Shown here: positions 22,039 through 31,300 of the stretch, piece by piece
Position numbering within the stretch: the first letter of the stretch is position 1
How the letters are laid out: every line of letters starts with the position of its first letter
NCBI GenBank assembly: GCA_023265175.1
Contig: JAHFUI010000029.1
Span: forward strand, 1 to 33,273
DNA length: 33,273 bases
Reading direction: 5' to 3'
From: Acidobacteriota bacterium
GTDB lineage: Bacteria; Acidobacteriota; Vicinamibacteria; Vicinamibacterales; CAVVIG01
Program-made: the position numbers and the translations under genes
Notes under the pieces: model-generated
Database searches by the model: none
What the model saw: the letters and a program-made list of their open reading frames with translations, nothing else
What the model was told of the DNA's origin: nothing

Positions 22039-23648
22039 TGGACACGCTGCAGATCGGCAAGCTCGCCGTCCGCTGCCACCTCTCGTCGGCGTCCGAGAGC
22101 GATCGCGAGCGTCTCGCCCGGCTCTTTCACGGCCCGATCGGCGAGGCGCTCGAGGGCGCCCTGTCCGAGTCCGGGCTCGATCCGCGCGCCGAGATCTGCA
22201 TCCGCCGGCTCGTCGTCCCCACGCGGCTCTGGCTCGGGCTGACCGATGCCGCGCTTCTTTCGGCGTGGGCGGCCGCAGCCATCGAACACCTGCGGCAGGC
22301 GCTCGCTGCCGAGCAATCCGACGAGGTCGTCCGCTACAACTCGATCGTCGACGCGGTGATAGACGCGATCCGTGGCAGCGTGCGAGGCCGCACGGCACGA
22401 CGCTGGGCCTGGACGCAACTGGGTCTGCACTCGCACGACGAGCCCGCCGCGACTGTCGCGGCCCTGTTCATCGCGCACCCGGATGCGATCGTGCCGGCCT
22501 TCCGGACGCTCGTCGCCGACGCCGCATTCCGCGCGGTCGTCGAGCGGCTGGCCGACCCCACGTTCGCGTCGATCGTCGACGCCGCGCTCTGTCACGGCGG
22601 CCGCGCGATCACAGTCGAGGCCGTCGCCAGTCGAGCCGCGCAGAGGCCACAGCGGGTCGAAGACGGTGCATCGACGGATCAGCAGACGCGCGCGCACGCC
22701 GCGGGTCAGCGGTCGTCCGTCAGCGGGCTCGGCCGGATGACGCAGTCGCCGGTTCGCTCGTGTGCGCTGGCGCTGCTCGCGCTCCTTGACGCCGAGCCCG
22801 CGCTGCTCGCCGGCAGCCTCGACGAGGTGGCGCATGTCGCCGCCCTGATCGCGCGAGCGCTGACCGAGGACAGCTTCAACTCTAAAGCCGGCGCGGCAGA
22901 CGCCGGTCAGCCATCGAGATGGAGCGATCCGCCCGCGCCGGCGGGTGCGCCACGCCCGCGCAGTCGCACGACGAGCAAGACGAGCGTGACGCCGCCGCAG
23001 CCTGATGCGGGCTCGCCGGCCTCCGAGGTCAACCGACCGGCGCAGAACGGTCGCGCCGATCGGGACAGTCGCGCCGAGAGGCGCGACGGGCGTGAGCGGG
23101 ACGTCGACCTCGTGCCGGACTCTGCGGCGGACGACGACATGCCGCTCGATCTGAGGCGGCGTGCGTTCACCGACTGGGCCGGCCTGCTGTTTCTCGTACA
23201 CGCGGCGCGCGATATCGACCTGGCTCGCCTCATCCTCGATGATCCGGCGCTCCGCGATCGGCCGGTTGCCTGGGTACTGCAGCAGCTTGCGATGGCGCTC
23301 GTGCCGGCTCCCTCCGACGACGCGGCGGTGCGCGCATTCGCGGGCTTGCCTCCCGCACACGGAGACGAGCCTCTACTCGACGAGCCGCGAGGAGACGAGC
23401 CGCCGGCGGTGCTCGCGCTCGCGCCGCTCGTCGTCGCCGCCACGTGCGCGCGTCTCGATCGGAGCGTGGAGGACGAAGTCCTGTACGAAGTGTGCGCGCG
23501 GCGCGGCGAGATCGTGGCGGATCCCGGATGGATCGAAGTCCGGGTGTCGCTCGATCATGTCTCGACAGACGTGCGCCGCGCGGGCCTCGATCTCGATCCG
23601 GACCACATCGACTGGCTCGGCCTCGTGATGAAGATCAAATATGTCTGA
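22038..23648 (+). CDS. Contractile injection system tape-measure-family protein (Afp14-like)
   Basis: A 536-aa protein. The N-terminus IGKLAVRCHLSS, then a RERLARLFHGPIGEALEGAL helix and CIRRLVVPTRLWL, followed by AWAAAAIEHLRQAL, is the start pattern of the CIS tape-measure family. The C-terminus closes with VSLDHVSTDVRRAGLDLDPD and WLGLVMKIKYV, also seen in eCIS homologues. Between about residues 285 and 360 there is a charged, Pro/Ser/Arg-rich linker. Afp14 sets particle length. No long coiled coil is present here, so the ruler function is by family and place only. It begins with ATG overlapping the previous stop and overlaps the ATPase gene by 8 nt. Confidence 0.72.
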   Translation: MDTLQIGKLAVRCHLSSASESDRERLARLFHGPIGEALEGALSESGLDPRAEICIRRLVVPTRLWLGLTDAALLSAWAAAAIEHLRQALAAEQSDEVVRYNSIVDAVIDAIRGSVRGRTARRWAWTQLGLHSHDEPAATVAALFIAHPDAIVPAFRTLVADAAFRAVVERLADPTFASIVDAALCHGGRAITVEAVASRAAQRPQRVEDGASTDQQTRAHAAGQRSSVSGLGRMTQSPVRSCALALLALLDAEPALLAGSLDEVAHVAALIARALTEDSFNSKAGAADAGQPSRWSDPPAPAGAPRPRSRTTSKTSVTPPQPDAGSPASEVNRPAQNGRADRDSRAERRDGRERDVDLVPDSAADDDMPLDLRRRAFTDWAGLLFLVHAARDIDLARLILDDPALRDRPVAWVLQQLAMALVPAPSDDAAVRAFAGLPPAHGDEPLLDEPRGDEPPAVLALAPLVVAATCARLDRSVEDEVLYEVCARRGEIVADPGWIEVRVSLDHVSTDVRRAGLDLDPDHIDWLGLVMKIKYV

Positions 23649-25629
23649 GACTCTCGAGGCGATCCGTCCCTCGACATTCGCCGACGCGGCACGGCCGCTC
23701 GCGCTGCGCGTCGCGGCGCTTGCGCGGCAGCTGTGCGATCTACTCGTGCGAATTGCGCCCTTGGGCGCGGAGGACGATCGCCGCGGATTCCTCGAGACCG
23801 TCGCACGTCAGTACGCGGAAGACGGGCGAGCGCTCCACGGCGCGGGTGCGAGCGCGCTCATCCGACTGACCGATGCGTTCGCGCTGACGGCCGCCGATCT
23901 CGACCTGCTGGTGCTCGCAGGCATGCCAGAGGAGCACGAAGGGTTCTGCCACGTGCTGCGGTCGCTCCATCCGCGCGGCGAGCCGCGTCCGACGGCGGCG
24001 CTGGCGGCGAAGCTGCTGGCAGAGTCGGCCGCGGATCGGCACGTGCTGACCGAGACACTGGCGACCGGCGCGCTCGTGCGCAGTGGATGCCTCCGCGTAA
24101 TCGGCGACGGACCCGACCCCGAGCGATCGCTGGCGATCGCCGACGCGCTCTGGCCGGTCCTGCGCGGCCGCGACGTCTGGCCATCGGGGTTGCGACTCCT
24201 CGGGCGCGACGCGGTTCCGTCGTTCGACAGCGACTGGTTCGGCCGGCTCGACGTGCAAGGCGCCATCGAGCTGCTGGCGAGCGGGACGCGCATCACGCTC
24301 CTCATCCTGGCCGACGACGAAGATGCGGCCCTCGACTGGGGCGTCGCGCTGGCGCGGGCGGCGGATGTCGTGCCGCAGACGTTCGGCTGGCCGCTGACTC
24401 CCTCGCGCGAGCTCGAGCAGTTGCTGTCGGTCCACACGACCGCGCGCGGCCGCGTGCCGGTGCTGCGCGTGCAGGCCGCGGACGATCCGCAGCCGGCGCC
24501 GTTCCTCTCGCTCACCGACCTCTCCGGTCCCGCCATCGTCTGCACACGTGCCGGGCTTGCGGCGGTACGTGGCGCGCGCCCGGTGTTCCCGCTGGCGGTC
24601 AAGCCCCTGCAATCGATCGAGCAGCGTCGTCTATGGGCCGCGGTGCTACCCGAGCTCGAAGCCGACGCCGCCACGCTCGCGGCGCGGTACCGGATCGAGC
24701 CGCACCTCGCCCAGGAAGTGGCGCTCGACGTTCGGGCGCGCGCGGTGCCGGTTGGTCTCCAGGAAGTCGCAGACAGCGTGCGCGTGCGGTCGGCGATGCC
24801 CCTCTCGAGCGGAGTCGCACTGGTTCGGCCGTCAGCGACCTGGGATCATCTCGTCCTTCACCCGTCGCGCCTCGCGCAGCTTCGCGAAGCCGTCGCCCGG
24901 CTGCATGGCCAGGCACGCGTGCTCGACGAGTGGAAGTTTCTGGAGGGTCGTCCGGGCCGGCGCGGCGTCCGGATGCTCTTCGCTGGTCCGCCGGGAACCG
25001 GCAAGACGCTCTCGGCCGAAGTCCTCGCCTCCGCGCTCGGGACTGACCTGATCGTGGCGGACGTTTCTCGCCTCGTCTCGAAGTGGATCGGAGAGACGCC
25101 GAAAAACATGAGCCGCATCTTCGATCTCGCGGAGCGCTCGACGGCCGTGATCCTGTTCGACGAGGCGGACGCGTTGTTCAGCAGGCGCACCGAAGTGACC
25201 GACGCGCACGACCGCTACGCGAACCTCGAGACGGCGTATCTGTTGTCGCGCCTCGAACGTTTTGACGGCCTCGCGATCCTCGCGACGAACCTGCGCCAGA
25301 ACATCGACACCGCGTTCCTGCGCCGCCTCGAGTTCATCGTCGATTTCGACGAGCCGGCGGCGGCGGAGCGCGAGCGGCTCTGGGACAAGCACATACCGAG
25401 TCGCACACTCGTCGCTTCCGACGTCAGCTACGCCGAGCTGGCCGCGGCGTATCCGGTCACCGGCGCGTTGATTCGCAACGCCGCCGTCGCGGCGGCGTTT
25501 CTCGCCGCTCCAGATAATAGCGTCATTACCCGCAGGCACCTGACGCTCGCGATGCGCCGCGAGTACGAGAAATCGGGGCAGGCCTTTCCCGGAGACCTTC
25601 CGAGCGTGGCGTACCCGCGCGAACACTGA
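23641..25629 (+). CDS. AAA+ ATPase of the eCIS (Afp15-like)
   Basis: A 662-aa protein. The N-terminal approximately 400 residues are an Ala/Leu/Arg-rich family-specific domain. The AAA+ module has Walker A GPPGTGKT at 449-456, the pore-loop-like region LVSKWIGETPKN, Walker B VILFDEAD at 503-510, sensor-1 LAILATNLRQNID and a second-region LRRLEFIVDFDEP. The signature is close to CDC48/FtsH-type single AAA modules. Every eCIS class carries such an ATPase. It is cytoplasmic and thought to act in assembly, cargo loading or disassembly rather than in firing. ATG 23641 overlaps the tape-measure stop. Confidence 0.95.
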   Translation: MSETLEAIRPSTFADAARPLALRVAALARQLCDLLVRIAPLGAEDDRRGFLETVARQYAEDGRALHGAGASALIRLTDAFALTAADLDLLVLAGMPEEHEGFCHVLRSLHPRGEPRPTAALAAKLLAESAADRHVLTETLATGALVRSGCLRVIGDGPDPERSLAIADALWPVLRGRDVWPSGLRLLGRDAVPSFDSDWFGRLDVQGAIELLASGTRITLLILADDEDAALDWGVALARAADVVPQTFGWPLTPSRELEQLLSVHTTARGRVPVLRVQAADDPQPAPFLSLTDLSGPAIVCTRAGLAAVRGARPVFPLAVKPLQSIEQRRLWAAVLPELEADAATLAARYRIEPHLAQEVALDVRARAVPVGLQEVADSVRVRSAMPLSSGVALVRPSATWDHLVLHPSRLAQLREAVARLHGQARVLDEWKFLEGRPGRRGVRMLFAGPPGTGKTLSAEVLASALGTDLIVADVSRLVSKWIGETPKNMSRIFDLAERSTAVILFDEADALFSRRTEVTDAHDRYANLETAYLLSRLERFDGLAILATNLRQNIDTAFLRRLEFIVDFDEPAAAERERLWDKHIPSRTLVASDVSYAELAAAYPVTGALIRNAAVAAAFLAAPDNSVITRRHLTLAMRREYEKSGQAFPGDLPSVAYPREH

Positions 25630-25638
25630 GAGGGACAC

Positions 25639-26982
25639 ATGGCGAACGACACCATCAAAGACTTCACCGCCGCCGAACTGACCGCCGCCACCACCGCGCT
25701 GGGGGCGGCCGAAGCGGACTTGACCGACGCCGCCAAGAAAGCCGGCGATGCGGCCACGGAGGTGGACACGGTCGCCAAGCAGATCACGGGTGAAACGAGC
25801 ACGGGTGCGGCCATCCGCCTCAAGCTGGCCACCGCGCCGACGGCGCCCGAAGTGGCGGCGCTCGCTGACGAGTTGCTGCAGCACGAGATTCGTCTGCACG
25901 TGCTCCAAGCGAAAGCGGCCGCGGCACAGTATCAGGCCACACTGGCCAGGGCTCGCGTCTCGCGAGCGTCCGCAGCGGTCGCCAGGGCCAAACAGGCCGC
26001 GACCGATGCGCAGCGGGCCAGCGACGAGGCCGCCGCGCAGGACACCGACTGGCAGAAGAACGTGACCGCCGCCGTTGTACTGCTTCGCAATCGGAACCCT
26101 GCGTTCAGCGCCGCCGCGATCGCGGCCAAAGCATCAAGCGCCTACGTGGACGCGCAGCAACGCGTCGAACAGGACGTCCCGCAGCCGCTGCGCGACGATG
26201 CGCGCGTGCGCGCAACCGCGCTGCGCGACGGCGTGACGCAGGCCGCCGCCGCCGAAACGATCGCGGAAACCAGCGCGGCCGACGCCTACAAGGCACACGA
26301 GGGCGAGAGCGGTGCCGTCGTCGCGGCGCGGCTCGACTTCGAGCGAAAACGCGCGCGACTGCTCGGCCTCGCCGATGCCGAGCGGCAGCTCGACGAGATC
26401 AGCGTCACCTTGCGCGGCATCGCCACTGCGCCGGCGTTGAGCAGCGCCGCGCGCAATCGGCGGGACAGCGCGAAACTGTCGACCGCAGCCGCCCTGGCTG
26501 CGTTCAACAAAGCCAACCAGGACGTCAAGGATCAGGAAAAAAAGATCGCCGACAAGCAGACCGAGATCGATGCCGCGGCTCCGGCGAACAAGCCGCCGCT
26601 CGAGCTGGAGAAGGCGGCATTGGTCACCGCACTGACCCCGCTCGCCGACGCCCTCGCCGCCGCCACCACGGCTCGCGACGCGGCGTCGGACGTGTATGAA
26701 GACTCGATCCCCGAAGAGACGTGGCGGCGTCTCTCCGCCTTCGACGACGCGATCTGGCGGCTGGACACGCTGATCGCGCTGACCAATGCCACTATCGACA
26801 CGGTTCGTACCGACTACGCCAACGCCGAAAAGGCTTTGGCCGCGGCGCTCAAGAAAGAGGTCGACGGCCGCAGGGCGATCGCCGACGCGGAGGCGAAGCT
26901 CGCGATCGCACGCGACACCGCCGCGTCCGAGCGCGAGCGCGGTCAGACGCAACTGCTGGCCGCCCTGCGCGGCGACGTGTAA
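25639..26982 (+). CDS. Ala-rich, Cys-free coiled-coil protein
   Basis: A 447-aa protein of unknown function. It is almost wholly helical, with very high Ala content, many Lys/Glu/Asp, no Cys and no internal Met. Long heptad-like stretches occur at about 10-140 (AELTAATTALGAAEADLTDA; VARAKQAATDAQRASDEAAA) and again at about 270-440 (NQDVKDQEKKIADKQTEIDA; ANAEKALAAALKKEVDGRRA). No signal peptide is seen. ATG 25639 follows GAGAGGGA with good spacing, 9 bp after the ATPase gene. Rod-like helical proteins in CIS loci are candidates for a length ruler inside the tube, a scaffold or a cargo adaptor; none can be chosen from sequence. Confidence 0.72.
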   Translation: MANDTIKDFTAAELTAATTALGAAEADLTDAAKKAGDAATEVDTVAKQITGETSTGAAIRLKLATAPTAPEVAALADELLQHEIRLHVLQAKAAAAQYQATLARARVSRASAAVARAKQAATDAQRASDEAAAQDTDWQKNVTAAVVLLRNRNPAFSAAAIAAKASSAYVDAQQRVEQDVPQPLRDDARVRATALRDGVTQAAAAETIAETSAADAYKAHEGESGAVVAARLDFERKRARLLGLADAERQLDEISVTLRGIATAPALSSAARNRRDSAKLSTAAALAAFNKANQDVKDQEKKIADKQTEIDAAAPANKPPLELEKAALVTALTPLADALAAATTARDAASDVYEDSIPEETWRRLSAFDDAIWRLDTLIALTNATIDTVRTDYANAEKALAAALKKEVDGRRAIADAEAKLAIARDTAASERERGQTQLLAALRGDV

Positions 26983-26993
26983 GGGGGCGCATC

Positions 26994-28325
26994 GTGGCTG
27001 ACTCCGCCGTCCAATTCGAGCACTGCGTCAACCAACCGGATCTCATCGAGCGCCCGCTCGACGACGCCGATCCGTTCACGGCCCTGCGTTTCCACTTCGG
27101 CATGCTTCTCGGCGTCGCCGACTTCGACGCCGGCCAGGCGTACCACCGCGGCAAGATGCGGCTGCACAACGCCTGGCTGCACGGCGCGGGCGTCGTCTGG
27201 GGCCTCGATGTCCGCGCCGACGCCGCCAGTGGCGAGATCCGCGTCGAACCCGGTCTTGCGCTTGACGCGGCGGGGCACGAGCTGCACCTCGACGCCAGCG
27301 CCTGCGTGCACGTCGGCAGTTGGTACGGGAAGCGCGAAAAGGATCCCGAGGTCACCGCCGCCATCACGCCGGTCGCGGGCGGCGTGACCTTCGACGCCTA
27401 CGTCGTCGCCAGATTCCGGGCGTGCCTGACGCGCGAGGTGCCGGCACTCGCCGAACCGTGTGGGGGCAGCAACACCGATACCGCGTTCTCGCGCGTCTCG
27501 GAAACGATCGAGCTCGAGCTCCACGCGGGACGTCCGGCGCTCCCAACGGCTGTTCCCTTCGAACGGTTGCGCGTTCTTTTCGGCCTGCAGGCGCCGCGCG
27601 TGGACGCTGCCGGCGCCGTCGTACCGGAGCATCAGGAAGTGCTCGACGCCCGGCGCGGGCTCGACGCGTTGCCGCTGGATCGGCGTGGCCCGGCCCGCGA
27701 GGCGATGCTTCGGCACTTCGCCGCCCTCGACACGATCACGCTCAGGCCGTACGCGGAGCCGGCCAGTTACGCAAGCCGGTTTCCCGCCGACGATCGCGCG
27801 CCGCTGCTGCTTGCAACGATCGAAGGCATTCAGCTGAAAGCCGTCGACGAATCGTGGGCACTGGCGAAGACGCCGACCGTGCATACGACTGTGCGGCCGT
27901 CGTTGCTGCCGACGCTGGCGATTCAGCAGCAGCTGGCCGCATGGCCGGAGCCTGGTATCGACGCTGGCGGTCCACGCTTCAAGATGGACGCCCCGACGGC
28001 CGCGTCGATCACGCTGACGGCGGACAAGCCGCTCGCCGACGCCACCGTGGCCGACGATGCGTTCACGGTCACCTCGCGCGCCGACGCGGCCGCAAAGTGG
28101 ACGCCGCGCCCGGTGACGGCCGCGCTCGCGCCAGACAAGAAAACCGTGACGCTGACGCTCGTCGGCCCCGCCTTTGGGGCCACGGATCTGGTGCGCGTGA
28201 TCGCGCGCGGCACGGGGCCGACGCCAATTCTGGGTGAGGACGACGTTCCGTTGGCCGGCGCGGTTGGTGATCCATCGAGTGGACAAGAGGGCCGCGACTT
28301 TGTGGCCATGCAGACAAGGAGCTGA
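26994..28325 (+). CDS. Unknown eCIS protein sharing an N-terminal domain with the giant neighbour
   Basis: A 443-aa protein starting at GTG 26994 after AAGGGGG. Residues about 30-105 contain LRFHFGMLLGVADFDAGQAY, HRGKMRLHNAWLHGAGVVWG LDV, then IRVEPGLALDAAGHELHL. The same layout (an F-x-G-x-L-x-x-x-D-[FL] start, an x-x-Q-x-Y helix, G-x-GVV-x-GLD, G-x-A-x-D-x-x-G) begins the next gene, so the two are paralogous in this domain. The domain is known to me only as a recurrent piece of eCIS operons without clear function. The C-terminal approximately 150 residues resemble a beta-sandwich (ITLTADKPLADATVADDAFT, PDKKTVTLTL). An external or fibre-like component is plausible. Confidence 0.7.
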   Translation: MADSAVQFEHCVNQPDLIERPLDDADPFTALRFHFGMLLGVADFDAGQAYHRGKMRLHNAWLHGAGVVWGLDVRADAASGEIRVEPGLALDAAGHELHLDASACVHVGSWYGKREKDPEVTAAITPVAGGVTFDAYVVARFRACLTREVPALAEPCGGSNTDTAFSRVSETIELELHAGRPALPTAVPFERLRVLFGLQAPRVDAAGAVVPEHQEVLDARRGLDALPLDRRGPAREAMLRHFAALDTITLRPYAEPASYASRFPADDRAPLLLATIEGIQLKAVDESWALAKTPTVHTTVRPSLLPTLAIQQQLAAWPEPGIDAGGPRFKMDAPTAASITLTADKPLADATVADDAFTVTSRADAAAKWTPRPVTAALAPDKKTVTLTLVGPAFGATDLVRVIARGTGPTPILGEDDVPLAGAVGDPSSGQEGRDFVAMQTRS

Positions 28326-28327
28326 CC

Positions 28328-31300
28328 ATGTCCCAGGTCTTCAGGCCATTTGATCCGCTCGTGATTGTCACCGCCGAGAACGGCAAGACTGAAATTCCGA
28401 GCCCGACGTCACTCACGCGGCTTCACTACTTCGACGGCAAGTTCCTGCGCGCCGACGATCTCAGCCTCGAACAGATGTACGTCCGCGCGCTCGTGCATCT
28501 CTCGAATCAGGCGGGAGGCAGCGGCGTCGTGCACGGTCTCGACACGACGCTCGGCGACAACGGCGATGAGATCGTGATCGGCCAAGGCATGGCGATCGAT
28601 CCAGCCGGGCAAATCGTGCTGTTGCCGAACAAGGAATTTCGCTGCCGTATCGACGAACTGATCCCGCTCACGGCGCGCGCGGTGTTGCCACCGCGGCGCC
28701 GCTTCCTCGGGCCGGGCTCGTTCGAAGAATGCGTCGTCACCTCGGAAGCGCCGGCGGTGAGACCGTCTGAGGGATACAACTTCTACGTCATCACGATCGG
28801 GCACGCCGAAGCGCTGTGCGGTCAGGAGGACGTGTACGGAAAGATCTGCGAAGAGGCGTGCATGACCTCGACCGATCGACCGTACTACCGCGAGGGGATC
28901 ATCGTCAGAGCCGAACCGCTGTATCTGACCAAGGCCATGCCGGCCTCGGGCGTGGTCGTGCTGCAGGAACAGCACCTGCGATCGCGGCTGGCGTCCGCCC
29001 TCTTCGCCGACGAAGAAACGCAGATCGGCTCGCTCATCTCCGGCCGGGGACTGCATAGCGACAGTTGGTGCCTCGGAGCGCGCCTGGGACGCGGCGGCCG
29101 CGTGCCGCTCGCGGTCATTGCGCGCGCGGGCCACACGACCGTCTTTCTGGACGCGTGGGTGGTCCGGCGTGAACGCATCGACACACCGCCGCGCCGGTAT
29201 TGGGCGGCGCGGATGTCGATGCGGCCGTGGGATGGGTTTCTTGCCCAGGTCCTGCAGTTTCAGTGTCAGCTCAACGAGCTGTTGGTGCGATCAGGGACGA
29301 CGCCGGTCTTCGACCCGTGCCGCGATATGCGGGATGCGGTCCGCGACGCGGCCAACACTCTTGGAGATCTCGTCGGCGCGGTCAAACGGCCGCTTCCGCC
29401 GCCGCGTATCGAACGGATCGATCCCGGGAGCGTGCCGGGGCTCGCGTCGCTCGCGATTCCGTTGACGCGCGTGTCCGACCTTCAGCTCAGGCTCAATACC
29501 TTCCTGAAACCTGGCCTCGTGCGGCGACGCGCCAGCGTGCTGATTGACGGCGGGATCGTCGAGCTGCCGCCAGCCGGCTACCTGCCGGTTGACGCGGCCG
29601 GCATTGTCAACGATCAGATCGTCGCCCTGCTCGGGAACGGCCTCGACCTTCGCTTCTGCGTCGTCACGCCCGATTTCGTGGCGCATGCGCTCGAAGAAGC
29701 CCAGCACATGGATCGCATTTCGTTGCTCCAGGGCCTCGAGCCAGGGGGGACTCGTCCACCGGTGGACATCCTTGTTCCCGACGGCGAGATCATCAAGCCG
29801 GTCGTACCGGCGCGCGGCATCGGATTCGAGGGAGAGCTGCACGTGCGGCCTGAGATTTCCGCGCCTGCTCCTGCTCCTGCGCAGCCAACCGGCCCCGTTC
29901 CGCCGCCAGGCATCGCGTTCGGCCCGCTCGAGCCCGCTCGCCCAATCGGTCCCGGCGTGCTGCCTGTCGATCGATTTGGGACGCCACGAGCCTCGATACG
30001 TCCTGCCATCGGCGAAATCGCTGACATCGCCGGTCTCGGCGACCGACTGCGTGACACGATTGACTTGACCGGCCGTCTTGGCGACGTGGTCATCCTGGAG
30101 CCGTTCAAGCCCAGACCAACGGCCAGCACGGTGCAGGCGCTCGGAGCCGGCCGGGCCGAACCGCTGGAGTCGGGAGGCGGCGCCTTCTATTTCGCTGGAA
30201 TGGGCGAAGCGCCGCAGAGACTGAAGATCGCTGATCTCGTGAAAGGGCTGGCCGCCGTCGGCCGCGACGCGATCGATGATCTGAAGGTTTTCCAGAAGCT
30301 GCCCGTCGAGGAGCTCTCCGGCATCTCAGGCAGGATCGAACAGACGCTCTACGCCAACTCGAACATGATCGGAGGGCGCGCCACCCTGTTCAACACCGGG
30401 CTCCGCAGCAAGTTCCCGGGAATCGGCGACGACATCGTTCGGCCGCCCATCATCGATCTGCCGGATTTCAAATTCCCGACGCGGCCCGCCGAGAAGCGGC
30501 TCGTCACGGTCTGGACGAGCCTTCGGGCCGATCAGAATCCTTTCGAGCTCGCCATCGAGGGAACGACCCGGATTGACCTCAACGTCACCGTCGGCATGCC
30601 GGGGGCCAACCCCAGTTGGATCGACTATCGGGTTCAAGGCCAGCTCACGGTTTCGCAGTACCAGAGTACCGGCTCGATTCGGCATCTGAACGGCTTCGTG
30701 CACGACGGATTCGCGCATACCCGTTCCGTCGTGGATGGCGGCGCGCCGGTCGATTACCACGACACCGATGACATCTCGTGTTCTTGTCAGCTGGAGGACA
30801 TGCTGCAGCGTCAGAAGCTCACCGTCCGCGTGCGTCACGGCAAGATGAATGCGTTCCGCATCGAGGTGAGCTGGGGAGGTGCGCCGCTGCAGGCGATTGT
30901 GGACGTCGTGCACGAACGGATCGGCGCGCTGGCCGAGACGTTGTTGGTCAGCGGCACGCTCGTCAGAAACGACGCCGTGATGGCTGCCGGCCATCCGCGT
31001 CATGCGGTTGCAGTGTCGGCCGTCAATACGACCGGGGCCCTCATCAAGCGGCCTGAGTTCGCCAACCAGGCGCTGGAACATTTGTTCCCGCCCGCGCCGC
31101 CGCCGCCGAAAGATATCCAGATTCGCGCGACTCAGGACTGGGTGCTCTTCCATCGGCGCCGCATCAAGCACTGCGCGACGATCGAGCGCGCCGCTCCCGT
31201 GCCTGCGCGCCGTTATCACATCTGGCAGCTGGAAGTGCCGGACGCCGTGTCCTCCGAGAAGGTGCGGCAAGCGCTGCTGACGAACGACCCCGCGCCGCTG

